Part shown: one piece after another, positions 24,614 through 29,764 of the stretch | How positions within the stretch are numbered: position 1 is the first letter of the stretch | Layout of the letters: the number at the start of each line of letters is the position of its first letter | Source: Glaciecola sp. UBA983 | GTDB lineage: Bacteria; Pseudomonadota; Gammaproteobacteria; Enterobacterales; Alteromonadaceae | DNA length: 29,764 nucleotides | Direction of reading: 5' to 3' | Assembly (NCBI GenBank): GCA_002292215.1 | Contig: DBBN01000042.1 | Span: 66,647 to 96,410, forward strand | The notes under the pieces: generated by a model | Database searches by the model: none | Seen by the model: only the letters and a program-made list of their open reading frames with translations | What the model was told of the DNA's origin: nothing | Translations under genes and position numbers: made by a program

Positions 24614-27598
24614 TTAGAAACTCACATCTATGCCGATAGTGATTCGTCGAGGAACCGGAAAGACCTCATTTGGAGCCTCAGGATCTTGGCTCAAGGTTCC
24701 GTTTGGAGTAATGGTTAATAAATTTGATCCCTGAAGATAAATACGGGCATCCTGAATACCATAGTCATCTAACACTGTGTCCTCAAATCTGTAACCCACC
24801 GACAAGTTTCGTAATTTCAAGTAGCTTCCATCTTCCCAAAAGAAACTCGACTGTCTACCTTCACCATTGTTGTCGACTAATGTTAACGCCGGTACTGTCG
24901 AGTCAGTATTAGCAAGTGACCATGCATCTAATACTCGCGAACCATAATTCGAACCAATATTTAATGAGGTGAAATCAGTAAATAGACGCCAGTTATTTCT
25001 GACAGACCCGCCTTTTACTCCTTGCCAAAACATATTGAAGTCCCATTGTTTATGATTAAGAGTAAAGTTGAAGCCGTAGATGAAATCAGGATCAGGGTTA
25101 ACAAAATAATCCTGATCATTTTCATCAATAATGCCGTTATTATCTAAGTCTGCCCAACGAATTCGTCCAAGCCCAGCAGCTGATTGAGCAGCGTGCTCTT
25201 CTATTTCTTGAAGGCTTTGAAATAATCCATCAGCAACATACCCATAGACAGAATTTATAGAGTTACCTAAAATAGTTTTATCTTGACCGTTACCGCCAAA
25301 TGAATTCACCACATCTTCAGGTAAAGCAATGACCTTGTTGTCTGCTTTAGAAATGTTAAAACTCATATCAACTTTCAATTCTTCATCCAAGAAATCAAAA
25401 TCTAAATAATCTTCGTATCCTATAATGAATTCGAAGCCACTATTATCGATAGTCCCGCCATTTACCCATTGCTGAGCTCCTTCGCCAAGCGTCGCAAGTG
25501 GTTGAGTTAAGGTGAGTATATCTTTGGTTTCTTTTTTGAAATAATCCAAGCTACCATAAACTGTTGTGTTTAAGAGCTGGAAATCTAGACCTACATTACT
25601 TTGAGTCGACGTCTCCCACTTCAAATCAGGATTGCCAGTTTGTGCTCTTACAAAACCAGAAGGTAACGTGCCACCATTGGCTCCAGCAATATCGTAAGCG
25701 GTACCCTCATCTTGTCTATCCGTGAACAAAGATTGAGTTGCATAGCGAGGTTGATAAGTCGTGTTTGTAGCAGTTGTTGGAATCTCCTGATTACCTGTTT
25801 TACCATAACTAGCACGCAATTTAAGCGTCGATACAAACTCGATATCAAAGAAATCTTCGTTGCTAATTACCCATCCGGCCGAGGCTGCTGGGAAATTACC
25901 ATATTGGTTGTTTTGACCAAACTTAGATGAACCATCTCTACGCATAGTCAAGCTAGCTAGATAACGTTGATCGTAACTATAATCGACCCGACCAAATATA
26001 GAATCTAAAGTCCATTCGTCGCCATAACCCTCGACCCTTACATTGTCAGTTGCTTGTGATAAGAATGCGAAATCACGATCATCCGATGCAAAACCAGACC
26101 CGATACCTCTTGATAATTCGGTTTCAAAATCAATTTGTTCTATACCTGCTAAGAAAGTAAATTTGTGCTTATCATCCAACAACAATTTGTATTCTGCGGT
26201 AGTAGCTAACACAATACTTCGATTCCAATTGTTTTCAACCGAAAGGTTATCGCTAAAATTTAGCGTGCCCGCCTGATATCCACGCTGGAAATTTCTAAAA
26301 TTGAACTGCCCATAGTCAATGCCAACACTACTGCGTAATTTTAGGTCTTCAATCGGCGAATATTCTAGAAAGAAACTACCTTGAAATTTGTTAAACGTAT
26401 GATTATTATCTCTATTTCTTTCAATTATACCTACTGGATTATCTCTATCAGTAATGCCTGGAACCGGTCCACCCCATCCGCCTGCATCATTATATACCGG
26501 TACGATCGATTGCTGTTCAATGGAAAGCCCTAGTATACTTCCTGCTAAATCATTTATTAGATTAGCTCGTTGATTAGTAACAAGTAAGGTTTGCCCAACC
26601 TTAAGTTTATTTTCAATAAGATCATGATCAGAATTGACCCTAAACGCAATCCGTTCAAATTTTGAGCCATCAACAACTCCTTCAGCATTAAAATAACCTA
26701 ATGAAGTATAAAATCGAGAACTGTCACTGCCTCCTGACAAAGATAAATTAAGGTCTCTTACTTGAGATGAGCGTGTTACTTCATTAAACCAATCCGTATC
26801 AGCTGGTCTTTGTACACCGTTTGGATCTGTAAAAGCTGGCAAGATCACCTTGTACAATTCAGGATTATCATAATCCTTATTCCAATCGAAGGTATACAAA
26901 GCACTTGCTCGATCAGGATTTGAACCATCATTAATAGCCGCTTGCCATACCGATTGTGCACGTTGCGCAGTGTTAAGAGGTCGTAGATCATAGTCAAAAT
27001 CTTCAAAAGTTTGATTGAATCTAAAGTTAAAGTCTAAACCCTCTCTACCCTTTTTAGTAGTTACTACAATTACGCCATTACCAGATCTAGCACCATAAAT
27101 GCTGGCTGCTGCTGCATCCCTTAACACCTGTATGTCTTCAATGTCATTACTGTTAATTTCGTGCAAACCACTTTTTGACGGAATACCGTCAATAATATAA
27201 AGGGGATCATTGTTACCCAATGGGCCTAAACCCTGACCACGAATGCGTACTGTCGCGGTGGAACTAGGGTTACCATTTGTAGTAATTTGCAAGCCAGGAA
27301 CCCTGCCTTGTAGATTTTGCATGACGTTACCCGCGGGTAAATCAATTACGTCTTCTAATTTCACCGTTGATATCGCACCGGTCAAGTCTGATTTTTCAAC
27401 AGAGCTGTAACCATAACTAACTTCTATTATTTCAATATCGTTATTTTTTTTAGCTACTTCACTGACAAGTAAATTAGCTGATTCTTTATTCTCAACGTCT
27501 TGTGCTTGCGCCATACTTGGAATCATTAGCATTAATGAACAGTTAAATAATACTGCCCTAATGCTAAATGAAAGTTGATTTAGTTTTAGATTTTTCAT
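24614..27598 (-). CDS. susC: SusC/RagA-family TonB-dependent outer-membrane transporter
   Basis: This outer-membrane barrel of 994 residues imports oligosaccharide with SusD. A signal peptide (1-32, ending AQA) is followed after only about 25 residues by a TonB-box-like IEIIEVSYGY and the plug domain. The SusC signature is clear: DLTGAISTVKLEDV, ATVRIRGQGLGPLGNNDPLY, IIDGIP, VLRDAAAASIYGARSGNGVI and VVTTKKG. The barrel ends in ITIGIDVSF, with a terminal Phe. The carboxypeptidase-D-regulatory-like domain found in many Bacteroidota SusC proteins before the plug is absent. The ribosome site AGGATGG supports the start. It is the first gene of susC-susD-cytochrome fusion, under a strong promoter and exact operator. 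Levan, inulin or fructo-oligosaccharide is the likely cargo from context. Confidence 0.95.
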   Translation of the reverse strand: MKNLKLNQLSFSIRAVLFNCSLMLMIPSMAQAQDVENKESANLLVSEVAKKNNDIEIIEVSYGYSSVEKSDLTGAISTVKLEDVIDLPAGNVMQNLQGRVPGLQITTNGNPSSTATVRIRGQGLGPLGNNDPLYIIDGIPSKSGLHEINSNDIEDIQVLRDAAAASIYGARSGNGVIVVTTKKGREGLDFNFRFNQTFEDFDYDLRPLNTAQRAQSVWQAAINDGSNPDRASALYTFDWNKDYDNPELYKVILPAFTDPNGVQRPADTDWFNEVTRSSQVRDLNLSLSGGSDSSRFYTSLGYFNAEGVVDGSKFERIAFRVNSDHDLIENKLKVGQTLLVTNQRANLINDLAGSILGLSIEQQSIVPVYNDAGGWGGPVPGITDRDNPVGIIERNRDNNHTFNKFQGSFFLEYSPIEDLKLRSSVGIDYGQFNFRNFQRGYQAGTLNFSDNLSVENNWNRSIVLATTAEYKLLLDDKHKFTFLAGIEQIDFETELSRGIGSGFASDDRDFAFLSQATDNVRVEGYGDEWTLDSIFGRVDYSYDQRYLASLTMRRDGSSKFGQNNQYGNFPAASAGWVISNEDFFDIEFVSTLKLRASYGKTGNQEIPTTATNTTYQPRYATQSLFTDRQDEGTAYDIAGANGGTLPSGFVRAQTGNPDLKWETSTQSNVGLDFQLLNTTVYGSLDYFKKETKDILTLTQPLATLGEGAQQWVNGGTIDNSGFEFIIGYEDYLDFDFLDEELKVDMSFNISKADNKVIALPEDVVNSFGGNGQDKTILGNSINSVYGYVADGLFQSLQEIEEHAAQSAAGLGRIRWADLDNNGIIDENDQDYFVNPDPDFIYGFNFTLNHKQWDFNMFWQGVKGGSVRNNWRLFTDFTSLNIGSNYGSRVLDAWSLANTDSTVPALTLVDNNGEGRQSSFFWEDGSYLKLRNLSVGYRFEDTVLDDYGIQDARIYLQGSNLLTITPNGTLSQDPEAPNEVFPVPRRITIGIDVSF

Positions 27599-27632
27599 AC
27601 ATCCATCCTGTGTGTGTGTTTGGATAACTCAT

Positions 27633-27650
27633 TTAAACAACGTTGTCTTT
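27633..27650. promoter_or_regulatory. LacI-type operator, copy 3 (susCD unit)
   Basis: TTAAACAACGTTGTCTTT is identical to copy 2 and the exact complement of copy 1. The identity with copy 1 extends to 22 bases (27629-27650 against 8293-8314). It lies 35-52 bases before susC, in the presumed transcription start region. Confidence 0.88.
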
Positions 27651-27655
27651 ATACA

Positions 27656-27684
27656 TTTATATAACGTTCATGTACAACTTTCAA
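27656..27684 (-). promoter_or_regulatory. Promoter of susC
   Basis: Reading the minus strand, TTGAAA (27684-27679), a 17-base spacer and TATAAA (27661-27656), a near-consensus sigma-70 promoter. The operator begins 5 bases past the -10. Confidence 0.8.
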
Positions 27685-27739
27685 CATATATTTAACAAAA
27701 GTTCTACTGTTTCGACCAGTTAATCAGGATTTAATAAGA

Positions 27740-27827
27740 TTTGTTTATCAATCACAAGACGAATTGGCTTTACGCGATCATAATTACGATTGCTAAAAGC
27801 GGTAGATTTAACTTAAATGCTCTGTGA
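27740..27827 (+). pseudogene. Possible thiolase gene remnant
   Basis: The plus strand reads QSQDELALRDHNYDC to a stop at 27794. A one-base shift then gives AKSGRFNLNAL to a stop at 27827. Together these resemble the thiolase segment of the form Q-D-x-x-A-x-x-S-H, some ten residues, then A-x-x-G-x-F. No other thiolase blocks were seen, so this is a weak call. The rest of 27685-27838 shows nothing recognisable. Confidence 0.25.
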
Positions 27828-27838
27828 TATTTGGACAT

Positions 27839-27880
27839 AAAAAGACCCCCAGTAATTGGATAGTCCAACTATTGGGGGTC
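27839..27880 (-). terminator. Intrinsic terminator downstream of gcvP
   Basis: The arms at 27844-27860 and 27864-27880 (GACCCCCA ... TGGGGGTC) form a 17-position stem with two non-Watson-Crick pairs and a 3-base loop, followed on the minus strand by five T (27843-27839). It ends the gcvP transcript 43 bases past the stop. A T-run also follows on the plus strand at some distance. Confidence 0.85.
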
Positions 27881-27922
27881 AGTCGCCTTTTTTTACTACT
27901 TAGAATAAAGAGTCATTCACTA

Positions 27923-29764
27923 CTATTCTAAGATCTCTCGATAACTATCCAAATCAGGACAGCTACATACCAAGTTACGATCTCCGTACACATCATCGAT
28001 ACGGTTCACTGATGGCCAGAACTTATTACGAGCTACCGCTGCCACTGGATACGCTGCGAGTTCACGCGTATAGCTGCGCTCCCAGTTAGCATCACAGATA
28101 TCAGCCAACGTATGCGGCGCATTATGTAATGGGTTATCAATCGCATCCCACTCACCTGATTGCACTTTAGCAATCTCATGACGAATACCAATCATCGCTT
28201 CGATAAATCTATCAAGCTCAACTTTCGCTTCTGATTCAGTCGGCTCAATCATCAACGTACCCGCTACTGGGAATGACATCGTTGGCGCATGGAAACCATA
28301 ATCGTTCAAACGCTTAGCCACATCCATCTCAGTGACGCCTGAGGCTTCTTTGAGTGGACGTAAATCAATAATACATTCGTGAGCGACGCGGCCATTCATC
28401 CCTTTGTACAAAATAGGATAATGCGCTTCAAGTTGCTGTGCGACATAGTTAGCATTTAATATTGCCACTTCTGTTGCACGCTTTAAGCCTTCGCTGCCCA
28501 TCATTTTGATATACATATAGCTGATCGGTAAGATTGATGCACTGCCCCACGGCGCTGCTGATACAGCACCATTACGCGCATCTGATGCACCTAATTGTTC
28601 ACCTGTACCACCGGCAACCACTTCCACTTGTGAGTGATTTGGTAAAAACGGCGCTAAATGCGCTTTAACACCAATTGGTCCCATACCAGGACCGCCACCA
28701 CCATGTGGGATACAGAATGTTTTGTGTAAGTTCAAGTGTGATACATCTGAGCCAATTAAGCCTGGCGATGTGATCCCCACTTGCGCATTCATGTTCGCGC
28801 CATCCATGTACACCTGACCACCAAATTCGTGGACAATATCACAGATCTCTTTAACCGTTTCTTCATACACACCGTGCGTCGATGGGTACGTAATCATGGC
28901 ACATGCTAGGTTATCAGCGACTTCTTCAGCCTTGCTGCGTAAATCCACTAAATCCACGTTACCCGCTTCATCACAGTTGACCACGACCACTTTATAGCTC
29001 ACCATCTGCGCTGACGCGGGGTTAGTCCCGTGCGCTGATTGTGGAATTAACACCACATCACGATGATCATCACCACGGCTTGCATGGTAGCGTTTAATCG
29101 CTAACAAACCGGCGTATTCACCTTGTGCACCTGAGTTAGGCTGCATCGACATCGCATCATAACCAGTAATATCAATTAACCAATCTGACAACTCGTCTAT
29201 CATGGTTTTGTAACCACCGGCTTGTTCAATTGGCGCAAATGGGTGTAACTGACCAAATTCAGGCCAAGTCACGGGGATCATCTCCGCTACTGCATTGAGC
29301 TTCATCGTACATGAACCTAATGAAATCATAGAGTGGTTCAACGCTAAATCTTTGTCTTCTAAAGATTTAATATAACGCAGCATTTCAGTTTCTGAGTGAT
29401 ATGAATTAAACACATCATGTGTCAAAAACTCACTTTCACGTACCAAACTATCAGGAATACCATGCATACCCGTTTGGGTTAACTGCGCATCAATCTGTGC
29501 GATGGTCTCAGCATAAAAACCGGCATCAGCTTGAGCACCCAAGAATACCGATAACAAATCAGCTAAGTCTTCACGCGTTGATGTTTCATCAAAAGCAACC
29601 GATACCGCACCATCTAAATCAGAGCGTAAGTTAATATCTAATGCTTGTGCTGCGGCAATAATGCCCGCCTTATCCGCGACATCGACTGTCACCGTATCAA
29701 AGAAAGTGTTGTGACGAACGCTTACGCCTTTACTAGCATCCTGAGCACTCGCTGCATTTAACGC
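27923..29764 (-). CDS. gcvP: Glycine dehydrogenase (decarboxylating), P-protein, C-terminal part
   Basis: The gene runs off the right edge. The open frame continues past the first in-window start codon to base 29764, so 613 C-terminal residues of a protein usually about 960 long are seen. The PLP enzyme of the glycine cleavage system decarboxylates glycine and passes the aminomethyl group to the H-protein lipoyl arm. [29 protein letters not shown] and the PLP-lysine segment [21 protein letters not shown] are normal. The C-terminal YDDRNLVC-like [18 protein letters not shown] is also typical. gcvT and gcvH would be expected upstream, outside the window. It is a housekeeping gene and marks the right border of the fructan locus. 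Confidence 0.97.
   Translation of the reverse strand, partial: ALNAASAQDASKGVSVRHNTFFDTVTVDVADKAGIIAAAQALDINLRSDLDGAVSVAFDETSTREDLADLLSVFLGAQADAGFYAETIAQIDAQLTQTGMHGIPDSLVRESEFLTHDVFNSYHSETEMLRYIKSLEDKDLALNHSMISLGSCTMKLNAVAEMIPVTWPEFGQLHPFAPIEQAGGYKTMIDELSDWLIDITGYDAMSMQPNSGAQGEYAGLLAIKRYHASRGDDHRDVVLIPQSAHGTNPASAQMVSYKVVVVNCDEAGNVDLVDLRSKAEEVADNLACAMITYPSTHGVYEETVKEICDIVHEFGGQVYMDGANMNAQVGITSPGLIGSDVSHLNLHKTFCIPHGGGGPGMGPIGVKAHLAPFLPNHSQVEVVAGGTGEQLGASDARNGAVSAAPWGSASILPISYMYIKMMGSEGLKRATEVAILNANYVAQQLEAHYPILYKGMNGRVAHECIIDLRPLKEASGVTEMDVAKRLNDYGFHAPTMSFPVAGTLMIEPTESEAKVELDRFIEAMIGIRHEIAKVQSGEWDAIDNPLHNAPHTLADICDANWERSYTRELAAYPVAAVARNKFWPSVNRIDDVYGDRNLVCSCPDLDSYREILE

Noticed and set aside
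7096..27769. A 15-base exact match (CAAGACGAATTGGCT) between the GMC remnant (7096-7110) and the region before gcvP (27755-27769), which might have been flanking repeats of an inserted element.
   Set aside because: In a window of this size one chance 15-base match is expected, and the two copies sit in different gene families (both encode Gln-Asp-Glu-Leu-Ala). No terminal repeats or target-site pattern go with it.

Overview
The window looks like chromosomal DNA of a marine gammaproteobacterium of the Alteromonadales type (Glaciecola/Paraglaciecola-like; this is inference). The GC content is moderate to low by eye. The YacL- and YgjP-type proteins read very much like their enterobacterial homologues, and a normal glycine-cleavage P-protein gene enters at the right edge. 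No tRNA, rRNA, CRISPR array, transposase or integrase gene was seen.

Layout. (1) 1-2.7 kb, minus strand: a PAS sensor histidine kinase, a yacL-like gene and a ygjP-like metallopeptidase gene, with a perfect 24-bp palindrome between kinase and yacL. (2) 2.9-6.8 kb: an acyl-CoA dehydrogenase (+) and an exported alkyl sulfatase (-) converging on a bidirectional terminator. (3) 6.96-7.18 kb: the collapsed remnant of a GMC oxidoreductase gene. (4) 7.3-27.65 kb: a fructan utilisation locus. (5) 27.7-29.8 kb: a possible thiolase remnant, a strong terminator and gcvP running off the window.

The fructan locus encodes a fructokinase, a divergent LacI-type regulator, a LacY/CscB-type disaccharide-proton symporter, a 1636-residue lipoprotein with five tandem copies of a GH32-associated beta-sandwich module plus a divergent GH32-like propeller, a conventional GH32 lipoprotein, a sugar-porter MFS transporter, a di-heme peroxidase/FG-GAP/UnbV fusion protein, and a SusD/SusC pair. 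The likely flow is as follows. Surface lipoproteins (SusD, GH32, the five-module protein) bind and cut levan, inulin or fructo-oligosaccharides. SusC carries the products across the outer membrane. The two MFS permeases take fructose and disaccharide across the inner membrane, and fructokinase makes fructose-6-phosphate.

The strongest new signal is regulatory. The same 18-bp palindromic site (AAAGACAACGTTGTTTAA) occurs exactly three times, in front of the fructokinase, the MFS-GH32 unit and susC, and a near match lies in front of the five-module protein. At the susC and MFS promoters the site abuts a good -10 box, as expected for repression by the LacI-family protein. A Bacteroidota-style SusCD uptake system thus appears to be wired into a proteobacterial LacI regulon. 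Two further proteins stand out: the five-module fructan-associated protein with conserved vicinal cysteines, and the cytochrome-peroxidase/seven-bladed FG-GAP propeller/UnbV fusion placed directly behind susD. Gene remnants on both flanks suggest that the locus was inserted into, or rearranged within, older lipid or alcohol catabolism genes.
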